A stretch of 13,597 bases of DNA from Perkinsus olseni. Taxonomy: Eukaryota > Perkinsozoa > Perkinsida > Perkinsidae. Shown piece after piece: positions 1 to 7,936 of this stretch (the stretch's first letter is position 1; each line of letters starts with the position of its first letter). The DNA lies in NCBI GenBank assembly GCA_013115135.1, contig JABANP010000881.1, positions 1-13,597 of the forward strand. Direction: 5' to 3'. The notes below the pieces were generated by a model. That model made no database searches and was not told the DNA's origin. It saw only the letters and a list, made by a program, of their open reading frames with translations. The translations under genes were made by a program, and so were the position numbers.

Positions 1-16
1 ACGTGTAGACTGCACA

Positions 17-179
17 GTGTAGTGCTAAACGCGTTTTGTAACGCCGTCACGTGCACTACACGTTATAACGCGTTATGGTCTCAGTGTGAAACACGTGATT
101 GCGTTTTACACTAGCATCATCACGCGAAGTGACATGAGTACACAACACATCGCGTTTTTCGCGCGAAACTGTTTCACAC
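17..179. repeat. Cluster of inverted repeats
   Basis: Three self-complementary structures lie close together. A 9-bp inverted repeat GTGTAGTGC (17-25) pairs with GCACTACAC (53-61). A perfect 12-bp palindrome ATAACGCGTTAT lies at 65-76. A second 9-bp inverted repeat GTGTGAAAC (84-92) pairs with GTTTCACAC (171-179). The stretch is also rich in CGCGTTTT-like words. It contains no open frame I can support. It could be the end of a foldback element or the edge of a preceding repeat unit; the element type is unknown. Confidence 0.5.
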
Positions 180-208
180 GTTTCGTGAAGCGTGTGGTGT
201 AGCTACTT

Positions 209-917
209 GAGACGGGGCTTGAAGGACGATGAAAAGCTGAACTCGAGCTGATCGGTCGCGAAATTCTGTAGCGCAAGATAGCCTAGCGTAAGTTCAGCCT
301 AGAACTCACACTCCTGCGCGGCGTGCAGTGCACGCTAGTGCAAAACGCATAATGGGGTCAGACGGTTAGCTGAGACTAATGATAGTTAGTACGAACAGCT
401 GAGTGGTAGTGAACCGGGTGCTGCATAGCGTATAGTCGTCACTATCTTGTCACGAAAGTACACGTCGCACGCGTGTCTCCAGCTCTCTCGCCCGTGCGTG
501 TTCACCGTAAGTCGGGAAGCGTGCGATCCGATGATTCATGCTTCCATAGAACTCCGGCTTGTTTTATCTACGCCGGAATGGGCTCAGTACACTGCTGCTG
601 CGTACCCGCGATGCTCCCTGGGCGCCTTGACTGTTTTTGTTCGCTGTGCGCCTGCTCGTCCCAGACTGGGACTGGGACCCCCAATACGCATGTCTCGTGA
701 GTCGCGTGCATTCCTGATCGCGCTATCGAACATACGTTCTCCTTAGCTCAAAAACGAAATAACTTCCGTTTTTCTTTGATCCCTGACGCAAGTAGCTACA
801 TCGCACCGGGTTGTCTGCCAGGCAACCAGGCAATGCCAGGTGCGAAGGTCTCAGAAGCCTCTTTACTGCCTCCGAGTATTTGATGCGAATGCGCCGTCAG
901 CTTCCGCTTCGTCGATA
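209..917 (+). repeat. Upstream repeat block of copy A
   Basis: This block is repeated upstream of copy B (5635-6358), in part upstream of copy D (about 10925-11140) and upstream of the off-window copy E (13465-13597). Shared landmarks include GAGACGGGGCT at the start, CGGCTTGTTTT followed by ACGCCGGAATGGGCTCAG, and the GAGTATT(C/T)GATGCGA stretch just before the start codon. Indels and scattered substitutions break every candidate reading frame, so I read it as promoter and 5' leader DNA duplicated with the gene. Copy A has extra bases, such as a short GACTGGGACTGGGAC duplication near 663-677. Confidence 0.75.
899..900 (+). promoter_or_regulatory. Possible SL trans-splice acceptor, copy A
   Basis: The AG of GCCGTCAG lies 17 nt upstream of the copy A start codon at 918. 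The same motif and 17-nt spacing occur in copy B (AG at 6340-6341, ATG at 6359). Copy D has a CTCACAG 20 nt before its ATG. In organisms that add a spliced leader to most mRNAs, a 3' splice acceptor close to the start codon is expected. The assignment rests on the motif, its position and its conservation only. Confidence 0.4.
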
Positions 918-1581
918 ATGAAATTATTCGCCCACTCTCTGGTCTGGTCGTTATTTGTCTTCAGGGCAGCAGCCGAAGTGGCCTATCGTCCATATCAAGC
1001 TGGCGACAACTTCAAGCTGCTTGAGAATGATTGGTCCCCTCTGTGTGCCCCTCCCCAAAGCTGGTCCTGTATTGTTGGAGTGGAGAGCGGAACTAAGGTG
1101 AGACCAACCCCACTAGCGTGTGAACTGGATGGATATGTGCAGCTGGCAGCTCACATCAGTAGGTGTGATCATTCTCTGAGAAGCGTCTGATTTGCTGAAT
1201 CACCATCATCTTGGCCCGCCTCATCCTACATACACATGAGGCGCGAAATAGCGCAAGTTTTCCCTCAGAATGTCGTCGCCGTGGTCGTGATGACTGTCCC
1301 TGCGGGCTCAATCGAGAAGGAGGTAGAAGATGCAATCAAAGCAAAGATGTGAGTGGGACTTTGGGGTTAGTTAGTAGAAAGCTCACGAGTCCTTCCGATG
1401 CGCCGTCCCTTGTACAGGCCCGAACCGAGCAAGAAGATAAAGGACGGAATCATCGGCTACATAGACTATGTGAGTTGAGAAGCTTTGCCTGACATTCGTC
1501 GGCCAGCGTCCGGATCTTCAGGTTGAAGTTGCCGCATCTCAGAGAGGAAAGGGGATAGGGGAAGCCATATTGTCGGTGACC

Positions 1582-1592
1582 TTCAAGCAAGT
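1582..1592. repeat. LINE target-site duplication, left copy
   Basis: TTCAAGCAAGT here is identical to 2193-2203. The undisturbed copies B and D have a single TTCAAGCAAGT at the same place, the exon 4/intron 4 border, so this is a genuine target-site duplication. The last two bases are the GT of the splice donor. A base or two of ambiguity remains because the tail is GTT-rich. Confidence 0.88.
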
Positions 1593-2192
1593 TGTTGTTG
1601 TTGTTGGTTTAAAGTCCGATGCCAGTAGGCTTAATCAGACTATACCAGGCTATATGGTCACAAGACTATGGGATCAGGCCGTGTGTGACGAGCGGCTGGA
1701 TCAGCCGCCTGCCTCGGTAGGTCCAGCGGTCTCGATCGACCGGCAGACCGAAGATAAGACAATCAGTCTGTTAAGAGAAATTGAATACTGGCCCACAGTT
1801 CCCAGCCTGTTGTGCCATGAGGGTCGAGAGATGGTCTTAGGGCAGACAATTAGTTTGTGGTGGCCGTCGTCAGTGAGACCGCATGCGGGGCATAGGGGCG
1901 ACTCGTCTATGCCGATCCTGTGACGGTAGGCATGTAGACATCTGGACCGGTTCAGAATAATCCTCGCAATAGGAGGTAATAGTCTCAGATTATCATGAAC
2001 TAGGGTCCGTTGGCGACGAGAGCCCAGTAGAGAACGTACAGGGTGCTTGCAGATGCCGAGATCCACCACTCGCCAACCCTCGACTTTAGCAGTGATGGTC
2101 TTGACCGTATGGGAGCGTGAGAAGGGTACAGAGACTGGCTTGCCAATCCGCCTGGCGAGGTTCGCCAGGTTATCAACGAGCTCGTTCCCCGG
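1593..2192 (-). mobile_element. 5'-truncated LINE with RNase H tail and CCHC motif
   Basis: A 600-bp non-LTR retrotransposon fragment lies on the minus strand. It reads in one open frame from 2192 to a stop at 1703-1701 (163 codons). The frame opens at the end of an RNase H domain: GNELVDNLANLARR at about 2189-2148, matching the GNExADxLAxxA pattern with its conserved Asp. About 85 residues later comes CPACGLTDDGHHKLIVCP (about 1922-1869), the C-x2-C-x7-H-x4-C motif that ends Pol of I/R1-type and related LINEs. A 3' UTR of roughly 100 bp follows, then a (CAA)5-type tail, seen on the plus strand as GTT repeats at 1591-1606. The element is flanked by 11-bp direct repeats. Truncation at the 5' end, the simple-repeat tail and the target-site duplication are the hallmarks of target-primed reverse transcription. 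The open frame and perfect duplication suggest a recent insertion. The exact clade cannot be told. Confidence 0.85.
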
Positions 2193-2203
2193 TTCAAGCA
2201 AGT
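2193..2203. repeat. LINE target-site duplication, right copy
   Basis: This is the second copy of TTCAAGCAAGT. It is followed directly by the original intron sequence (GTGAGTTCTCC overlaps its end), so the native donor of intron 4 now lies downstream of the LINE at 2202. Intron 4 then continues to its acceptor AG at 2276-2277. Confidence 0.88.
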
Positions 2204-2568
2204 GAGTTCTCCAAGACAACCGTCTGCGAAGATCGAGATTTTCGCTGATCGTTAATTCATTACTCGTTTCTTTCCAGCTCCGCCAAGCCCATGCAAAGCT
2301 GGTCGCTATGTACTTGGCGGTTTTCACCGATAACCCGTCTGCTGTCGCTTTGTATGAGAAATCCAAATTTGTGAAAGTGCTAGGTAAGACCTTGGAAGTT
2401 CTCTCCAATTCGGGACTGTGTTGGCAAGAGGGACTCAACGGATTGCTACCTCACTCGTCCTGGATACGCCATTCGCATTCTGTTGTCAGATTCCGGAGTC
2501 GTCCACTACTACGCACGCTACGATTTCAGCTAGCGCTCACCTCAACGCTGTGCACTCCAGCAGTGTGA

Positions 2569-3100
2569 AACAATGCTTCGCCAAAGGATTCCGAAGCAGC
2601 TTTGGCTTTTTCCACTGGTTGTGTCAATTATACGCACGATGATGGTGACCTCTGTTGGTTGTGCATACCTCTCAGCGCTTTAGTGTCCTTGCGTGTCGTT
2701 GTCGACATGCATACTGTGCTCGGGCCGATCATTGGCCGTGCTTTCGGGGACTCCCCACCAGTTAGTCTGACGCAAGAGTATTCGTTTGTTCTGCTTCTTT
2801 ACAGCGTCAGCAAGTTGAGTTGAGGAAAAACAGTCAGGGATTGCTAAGGGAATGTTCCTTTGACTCCTAACGCTGACGATCACGAATATGAGCAGCACGT
2901 GCCGGATGATGTTGATGATGTTTCAGTGTCTCCGTCCCTCCTCAAGAGGCCGTTCTCAGCAAAAGAGCACATTTCAAAACCTCGTAGTTGTGTGTCGAGG
3001 AATGAAGCGTTTTCGAATAACTCCGTAACGAAGTTCGTAATGGACTTGTTTCGGACTTGTAATGACCCCGTGGCTTTTCAGTAGTATCATCACGTTATAC
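2569..3100 (+). repeat. Downstream repeat block, copy A
   Basis: The same block follows copies B (7418 to about 7915), C (8552-9109) and D (about 11990-12715). Landmarks in order are CCAAAG(C/G)ATTCC, CGCACGATGGTGGTGACCTCTG, CACTTTAGTGT, GTCGTTGTCGACATGCAT, GGGCCGAGCATTGGCC, GTCAGCAAGTTGAGTTGAGG and CAGGGATTG. Blocks A and C end with the same string, ATCATCACGTTATAC (ending 3100 and 9109). A reading frame containing VDMH stays open across the middle in A, B and D, but substitutions do not favour third codon positions and C has a stop there. I therefore read the block as a long 3' UTR or duplicated flank, not a protein gene. Confidence 0.7.
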
Positions 3101-3528
3101 GGACGTGTGGCGAAAAGTCTGGTGTTCTGAATAGCGTTGAGGAAAGTTAATGCGTAGTGAATACCAACACGGAATCATCACACTGCGCCGTGTCCCTGTG
3201 CAACATATTTGGTGTGCCGTGACTAGACACTCGAATCGGTCAAAGTGTAAAATGGACTTCCCATGAATCTCGGCAGAGAAAGTGAAAAGCGTGTAATCGT
3301 GTAAGTTTGTCGTGTGAAAGGCGATCCTGGGGGCGCTTTCGGCACTCGGAATAGGTTTACTGAACACCCGGTGTAGTACTGGATTCTCGGTGCGAAGATG
3401 CGCGCATCACGATTTTTGAATTCGATCTTGGATCCCGATACAGACCGTCGGCGAGTCGCAAAGCCTCGCTCTGTCAACTCTACCTCACCTACTGGCCCAT
3501 AGCTTGTAACAGTCTTAATATTATATCG
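3101..3528. other. Stretch between copy A and gene X
   Basis: Nothing recognisable is seen here. A plus-strand frame in phase with gene X is open from 3364, after a TGA at 3361, so the first exon of gene X could start further upstream than annotated. A minus-strand frame from about 3658 down to 3223 is also open; neither reading shows a known motif. The start of the stretch is the edge of the downstream block of copy A. Confidence 0.4.
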
Positions 3529-3633
3529 ATGATATGGGATTGTCCTCCCGACGCTCTCACACGCCTGCATCTGCCTTACTGGTCCGCTAGACCTGGTAAT
3601 GTGATTGAAGATAGAGTGATCACTATCTCGTGG

Positions 3634-4577
3634 ATGGGCGAGGTAGTCCAAAGCCATTGTGTTGGAGAGCTCGGGTGAGGCTCCACCGTTGTCCACATGC
3701 TGGGAGCGATTGCCTTACTCCAGGCACTACGTCCTGATAGGCTCCGACAGACCCTCGAGTGACCTAGATGAGCCCGGGAGCATCCCCATCTGCGGGATGG
3801 ACGCCAACCTGCGACTCGCCCTCTTCAATCACGAGAACGGCGCCGACGTCTACATCATGCTGCTGCGCCCTGCGGGGGATACGGACGACCCGGACTCAGC
3901 CGTCGACAGTGTCTTTCTCGAGCCCGACCCTGCTCGTTCGAGGCAGCTCGGCCCTGAGGAGACCTCCGTTCCGGTTCGACTAGGACCAACAATTGACGAC
4001 GATGAATGGCTCACGCTAGAATACGGGGAGGCTGTCCGATGGGACGTGAGGCGGTATGAGAAATGATTCTTGTGGGAGCTTTTGCTTTCAGCCCGAATCG
4101 GTCCTCCACCTCGGTGATTCACACACTGCCACCTTATCGTTGGGAGACTACTCAAGGCTCACGCCCCAAGCCTTGCTCGAGGCGAGGTCAGTTCCTCAGT
4201 AGCAGCGCGGCGACGGAGGGGGATACCGATAGTAACGATAGCAGGTCTGCGACGTGAGTGTCTAACCCCTCAAGAGTGTCCTCAATGTGATCATTTCCAG
4301 GGCCTTCAATACAGAGGTCAATCGGCGGGTGTCGGGAGCTTCCTCCGACTGTCAGTCAAGTTTGGGCAACTCATCTCCCAAATCCAGGAAGGGACGGAAA
4401 CGCCGACCATCGAGCCGCAAAGGTGGGCGATCTTTTAGCGTCTTTCGTCTTATTCTCCTTCCATCAGGCGTCTCATTCTACGACGACTCCGACCCTCCCG
4501 AAGAGAACTGTCCTCCACTGAAGCAGCCCAGGCGAGCCTCCGTCGTACAATTCGATGCTGAAGCACACCCGATATAA
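3634..4577 (+). CDS. Gene X: spliced gene of unknown function
   Basis: I do not recognise this protein. A six-exon model stays in frame: 3634-3674, 3724-4045, 4092-4186, 4245-4253, 4301-4422, 4468-4577 (stop TAA). The introns are 45-58 nt with GT-AG ends and good acceptors (CTTACTCCAG, GCTTTCAG, ATTTCCAG, TTCCATCAG). Exon 2 encodes a mixed segment rich in Asp and Glu (for example DDDEWLTLEYGE). Exon 5 encodes a basic Ser/Arg/Lys segment with KSRKGRKRRPSSRKG, resembling a nuclear localisation signal. The tail is again acidic (YDDSDPPEEN). No signal peptide or membrane segment is visible. The start is uncertain: ATG 3634 is used, but an in-frame ATG at 3529 and an open frame back to 3364 exist. 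The donor at 4187 can also join acceptors at 4199 or 4205 (CAGTAGCAG) in the same frame, which would add a Ser/Asp-rich stretch but needs introns of only 13 or 19 nt. A single-base frameshift there is another possibility. Confidence 0.5.
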
Positions 4578-4789
4578 CTTCACATGATTTTATCTTGCGT
4601 TCATCAGTGGAGTACCCGAAATGAAGATGAATTTGAAACATCATCTGCGTCTTCGCGAGTGGAACATTACAGAGCACAACATAACTTCGACCGCGTAGGG
4701 CTATAAGCTGACTCAAGCGACTGCCATGGCCAGTGGCCGTTGGCCACTGAGCGGATGTGTTAACGGAGATGGGTTGGGTTTCCCTTTGA
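4578..4789. other. Intergenic stretch with a perfect hairpin
   Basis: This holds no supported gene. The notable element is an inverted repeat, CAGTGGCC (4731-4738) and GGCCACTG (4742-4749), with a 3-nt loop. It could be a terminator-like or cruciform structure, or part of the retroelement remains that begin just after it. Confidence 0.45.
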
Positions 4790-5098
4790 CGTGACCAATA
4801 CCGTGATGTTTACTACGAAGCTCGTCAGCAGCCCGGCAAGCATAGACCCAATATCACCCTCAGGAATGACACCCTGTTATTTGATAGTATCGATCAACCT
4901 GCCGGTGCCAGCATCGGCAAAACCTTCCGGGATTCAGCAGGAAGTAGACCACTCCTGTCTGAATCAGGACGGGCCTCACAAGAGGCACATCAGGGCGGTT
5001 ACAGCTCGCGGTGCAGGGCGGCTGAGGAGCTACTCTTCAGAGAGTGCTCAGTGTTCTGTAGGCACACTTTGTACCATTCAGCAGCAGAAGTCCATTAG
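4790..5098 (+). pseudogene. Retroelement Pol-like remnant upstream of copy B
   Basis: An open frame of 102 codons without an ATG runs from just after a TGA (4787-4789) to TAG (5096-5098). It reads like real protein, with ITLRNDTLLF near the start and EAHQGGYSSRCRAAEELLF near the end. The latter resembles the segment around the integrase zinc-binding histidines (H-x-GGH then a helix) in LTR retroelements, with Tyr where the second His would be. Part of it, about 4960-5110, is repeated at about 10760-10910 upstream of copy D, with shared words such as CAGAGAG(T/C)GCTCAGTGTTCT. Assignment to a retroelement is by resemblance only. Confidence 0.35.
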
Positions 5099-5467
5099 GC
5101 CTAGGGTAAGGCCGTCATGCCAGCGCTCGAGAATATCACATTAGCGAGTAAGACAGCGATAGAATTGTAGAATAACGAGACAGTTAGTGGCGCAATAGGT
5201 AGCCTTACTCCGCGAATAAGGCCACCGTTTTCGGGGATCAATTTCAACGGACGCAGCAGGAAATCCACAAAAAGATGTCAGGGTTGAGAGAGGCACTGAA
5301 ACCAGCCAGCACGAACCTGTAGCCTGTATCCGGGTACCGAGGGGGGTGAGCCGTGACCAGATCCGCTCCTACTGCTTGCGCGGGCGGTTCGATGTACCAC
5401 TACAGATCTGAGTGCCTGGGAGCAGTGCGGACTTGGCGCGATGGTAGCAGAGACGCTGGGTGGTTAG
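5099..5467. other. Degraded stretch, no clear gene
   Basis: No supported gene. Two short plus-strand frames are open and protein-like in composition: about 5212-5408, with TDAAGNPQKDV, and 5357-5464. Neither has a recognisable domain. Given the Pol-like frame before and the CCHC frame after, this is most likely worn retroelement sequence. Confidence 0.3.
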
Positions 5468-5659
5468 CATGGCTTTCAACCTAGGCTCTGCTTCCGCCGC
5501 GACAGGCCCTCGAGCATCAATGGTGAGCCTCTCAGTGAAAGAAAGAGCAAAATGCCACCGCATATGCCAAGCGAGCACGCGTGCACCCGTTGCACTAAAA
5601 CTGAGCACACTGTGGCTATCTGTCAGATAGCATCTGAGACGGGGCTCAAAGAACGGTAA
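5468..5659 (+). pseudogene. Frame with CCHC zinc-knuckle motif (Gag-like)
   Basis: The frame is open from after a TAG at 5465-5467 to TAA at 5657-5659 (63 codons), with no start codon near its beginning. It encodes a basic stretch followed by CTRCTKTEHTVAIC at 5582-5623. This is exactly the C-x2-C-x4-H-x4-C spacing of retroviral and retrotransposon nucleocapsid knuckles. The frame then runs into the upstream repeat block of copy B. A chance match is possible, but the basic flanks and retroelement-like neighbours make a Gag remnant the better reading. Confidence 0.38.
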
Positions 5660-6358
5660 AAAGTCGGGCTTGAGCTGATCGATCACGAGATTCTATAGCC
5701 GCTATAGTATAGCGTGAGCTAGCCTAGCGTAAGTTTTTGCCCTGAACGCACACTCCTGCACGCGAGGGTAAGACGCAGATTGAGGCCAGACTGTTATCTG
5801 AGATAAGTGATATGCAGCACGAGTAAAGGTAAGTGCAGCGGCGATAGTCTAACAGCGGAGCAGTACGGAACCAGGTGCTGCATAGGGTATAGTCGTCACT
5901 AGATTGTCACAAAAGTACACGTCGCACGCGTATATCCAGTTCTTTCGCCCGTGCGTGTTCACTATAAGTCGGGAAGGGTACCCTCCGATGATTTATCCCT
6001 CAATAGAACCTCACCGGGGTTACCCCGGCTTGTTTTCTCAACGCCAGAATGGGCTCAGCCCATCGCTGCTCCGTACCCACGATGGTCCCTGGGCGCCTTG
6101 AGCGTCTTTGCTCGCTGTGTGTCTGCTCGTCCCAGTATGCATGTCACGTGAGTCACGTGCATTCCTCATTGCCCTATTGAACATACGTCCCGTTTAGCTC
6201 AAAAACGAAATGACTTCCGTTCTTTCTATCCCTGACACAAATAGCTACATCGCAACGGGTTGCCTGGTGCGGCCGTCTCGAAAGCCTCTCCTCTGTCCCC
6301 GAGTTACTCGGGCCGAGTATTCGATGCGAATGCACCGTCAGCTTCCGCTTCGTCGATA
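5635..6358 (+). repeat. Upstream repeat block of copy B
   Basis: Homologous to 209-917 along nearly its whole length, from GAGACGGGGCT to the start codon, with indels. Compared with copy A it lacks the GACTGGGACTGGGAC duplication and has an insertion near 6012-6028 containing a short CACCGGGGTTACCCCGG palindrome. It should hold the promoter and 5' leader of copy B. The proposed spliced-leader acceptor is the AG at 6340-6341. Confidence 0.75.
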
Positions 6359-7417
6359 ATGAAGTTTTCCACCCACTCCCTGGTCTGGTCGTTATTTGCC
6401 TTCGGGGCAGTAGCTGAAGTGGCCTATCGTGCATACCAAGCGGGCGACAACTTCAAGCTTTTTGAGCATGATTGGTCCCCTCTGTGTGCCGCTCCGAATT
6501 CCTGTATTGTCGGAGTCGATGACGGAACTGAGGTGAGACCAACTCCACTAGCGTGTGAACTGCATAGATTCGCGGTGCTGGCAGCTCACATCGGTAGGTG
6601 TGATCATTCTCTGAGCAGCATCTAAGATGCTCAATCATCTTCGGTGAAGATTCTTCACCTTGGCCCGCTTCATTCTACATCCTCATGAGGCGCGAAACAG
6701 CGCAAGATTTCCCTCAGAATGTCGTGGCCGTGGTCGTGATGACTGTCCCTGCAAACTTTATCGTGAAAGAGGTAGAAGATGCAATCAAAGCTAAGATGTG
6801 AGTGGGGCTTTTTGCAGTAGAAGACTCACGAACCCTTCCGATGCGCCGTCCCTTCTACAGGCCCGAACCGAGCAGGAAGATGAAAGACGGGATCATCGGC
6901 CACATAGACTATGTAGATTGGGAAGCTTGGCCTGACATTCGTCGACCAGCGTCCGGAACTTCAGGTTGAGGTTGCGCCAGCCCGAACTGGAAAGGGGATA
7001 GGAGGAGCTCTATTGTCGGCAACCTTCAAGCAAGTGAGTACACCGAGGGAATCGTGCTCCAAGATCGTACTGCCTGATCGAGATTTTCGTTGATCGCTAA
7101 CTTATTGTTCCTTTCCTTCCAGCTTCGCGAAGGCCATCCAAAGCTAGTCGCTATGTACTTGGCGGTTCTCGCCGGCAACCGGCCTGCCATCGCCTTGTAT
7201 GAGAAGTCCAAATTTGTTAAAGTGCTAGGTAAGACCTTGGAAGTTCTTCCCGAATCGGGACTGTGTTGACAGAAAGGACTTTCAACGGATTGCTACCTCA
7301 CTCGTCGTCGATACATCATTTGCATTTTGTTGTCAGATTCTCAATCCGTCCTCTACTACGCACGCTACGATATCAGCTAGCGCGCTAAGTCTAATGGTGT
7401 GCAATCCAGCAGTGTGA
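6359..7417 (+). CDS. Secreted GNAT N-acetyltransferase, copy B (intact)
   Basis: The only family member here with an unbroken spliced frame. Exons: 6359-6532, 6718-6797, 6861-6912, 6950-7033, 7123-7228, 7377-7417 (178 codons). If the last intron (7229-7376) is retained, exon 5 instead ends at TGA 7267-7269, by chance giving the same length. Residues 1-19 form a signal peptide (hydrophobic SLVWSLFAFGAVA, AVA/E cleavage site). The GNAT fold follows: AYRAYQAGD at the N-terminus, strand VVAVVVM (60-66), GIIGHIDY (95-102), beta-4 LQVEV (106-110), the acetyl-CoA pyrophosphate loop TGKGIG (115-120), then N149 and ALYEKSKF (154-161). GNATs move an acetyl group from acetyl-CoA to an amine; the substrate is unknown. 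The signal peptide implies action in the secretory pathway or outside the cell. The first loop position is Thr where the family and copies A, C and D have Arg, which may weaken cofactor binding. Introns are 185, 63, 37, 89 and 148 nt. Confidence 0.72.
6913..6949 (+). other. 37-nt intron 3 of copy B
   Basis: GTAGAT...GACCAG. Without removing these 37 bases the strand LQVEV and the GKGIG loop fall out of frame with the exons before. The same 37-38-nt segment with GT and CAG ends occurs in copies A (1470-1506, donor GTGAGT), C (8046-8082) and D (11697-11734). It is phase 0 in every copy. A branch-site-like CTGAC lies 13-18 nt before the acceptor in A, B and D. Confidence 0.7.
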
Positions 7418-7915
7418 ACCAATGCTCCGCCAAAGCATTCCAAAGCAGCTTTAGCAGTATCAGCTTTCTCGACCGTCTGTTAATTATACGCACGATGGTG
7501 GTGACCTTTGTTGGTTGTCCATACCTCTCAGCACTTTAGTGTGCTCGCGTGTCGTTGTCGGCATGCGTATCTTGCTTGGGCCGAGCATAGGCAGTCTCCT
7601 TGGGAACTCCCTACCAGTTAGTGGCTTAATCGTCTTGTCGCAGTGGTTGTCCTTACCGAGTATCAAATACTCCCGCTCCTCAAGTTGTTCCCTTCTCGAG
7701 ACTTCAGCAGCTACTGCAAGTACAGTTCCCGGCGAGTGTAGTCATTTGTTTTGCTTCTTATTAGCGTCAGCAAGTTGAGTTGAGGAGAAGCAGTCAGGGA
7801 TTGATAAGGGAATGTTCCCACTTCGAAGCGTAACGCTCACACTCACAAATATGAACAACATCAGCTGGATGGAATTTATGATCCTTCAGAGTCTGTGCCC
7901 CTTCTCATTTCAAAT
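7418..7915 (+). repeat. Downstream repeat block, copy B
   Basis: Homologous to the downstream blocks of A, C and D. It carries an insertion of roughly 70 nt after CCAGTTAGT (about 7622-7740) that A and C lack. D has a partly matching stretch there (GAGCATTGAATACTCCCGCT). The block stops short near 7915, where it meets the fragment of gene X that heads copy C. Confidence 0.65.
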
Positions 7916-7936
7916 TTCGAAGCCCTGTGGAATTTC

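Larger units (their letters stand above)
918..2568 (+). pseudogene. Secreted GNAT acetyltransferase, copy A (LINE-disrupted)
   Basis: This is a five- or six-exon copy of the GNAT N-acetyltransferase family. Exons by comparison with copy B: 918-1097 (60 codons, signal peptide and first strand), 1269-1348, 1418-1469, 1507-1590, 2278-2383, and possibly 2530-2568. Exon lengths 2-5 (80, 52, 84, 106 nt) equal those of copy B. The acetyl-CoA loop is intact as QRGKGIG in exon 4, and exon 5 has DNPSAVALYEKSKF. The gene is broken by an antisense LINE fragment inserted exactly at the end of exon 4. If the insertion is not spliced out, translation runs from exon 4 into antisense LINE sequence and stops at 1921-1923, losing the C-terminal part of the fold. 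A GT survives at 1591-1592 but the rest of the donor is replaced (GTTGTT instead of GTGAGT). Exon 6 is 2 nt shorter than in B and C, so its frame also shifts. I call it a probable pseudogene, though splicing around the insertion is conceivable. Confidence 0.7.

Noticed and set aside
77..87. GGTCTCAGTGT shared with the bases just after the spliced leader (13343-13353)
   Set aside because: Only 11 bases match and the flanks differ, so a chance match cannot be excluded.
840..1190. Longer reading of GNAT exon 1 starting at 840 and running past 1097
   Set aside because: The start is not ATG, the extension is not conserved in frame between copies, and the part beyond AAG/GTGAGACC is intron 1.
1469..1480. 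Programmed frameshift between GNAT exons 3 and 4
   Set aside because: A 37-38-nt GT-AG intron with phase 0 restores the frame in all four copies and is the simpler explanation.
2204..2438. Extension of the LINE open frame upstream of 2193
   Set aside because: This part is the antisense of GNAT intron 4 and exon 5; the element ends at 2192, where the target-site duplication starts.
2602..2823. Protein gene in the downstream repeat block
   Set aside because: The frame stays open in three copies, but changes are spread over all codon positions, copy C has a stop, and no start codon or motif is shared.
3223..3696. Long minus-strand open frame opposite the start of gene X
   Set aside because: It has no recognisable motif, and it overlaps the plus-strand frame that joins in phase to the downstream exons of gene X.
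5369..5686. Minus-strand frame of about 105 codons upstream of copy B
   Set aside because: It has no domain or start context and lies opposite the plus-strand frame with the CCHC motif; it is probably a shadow.
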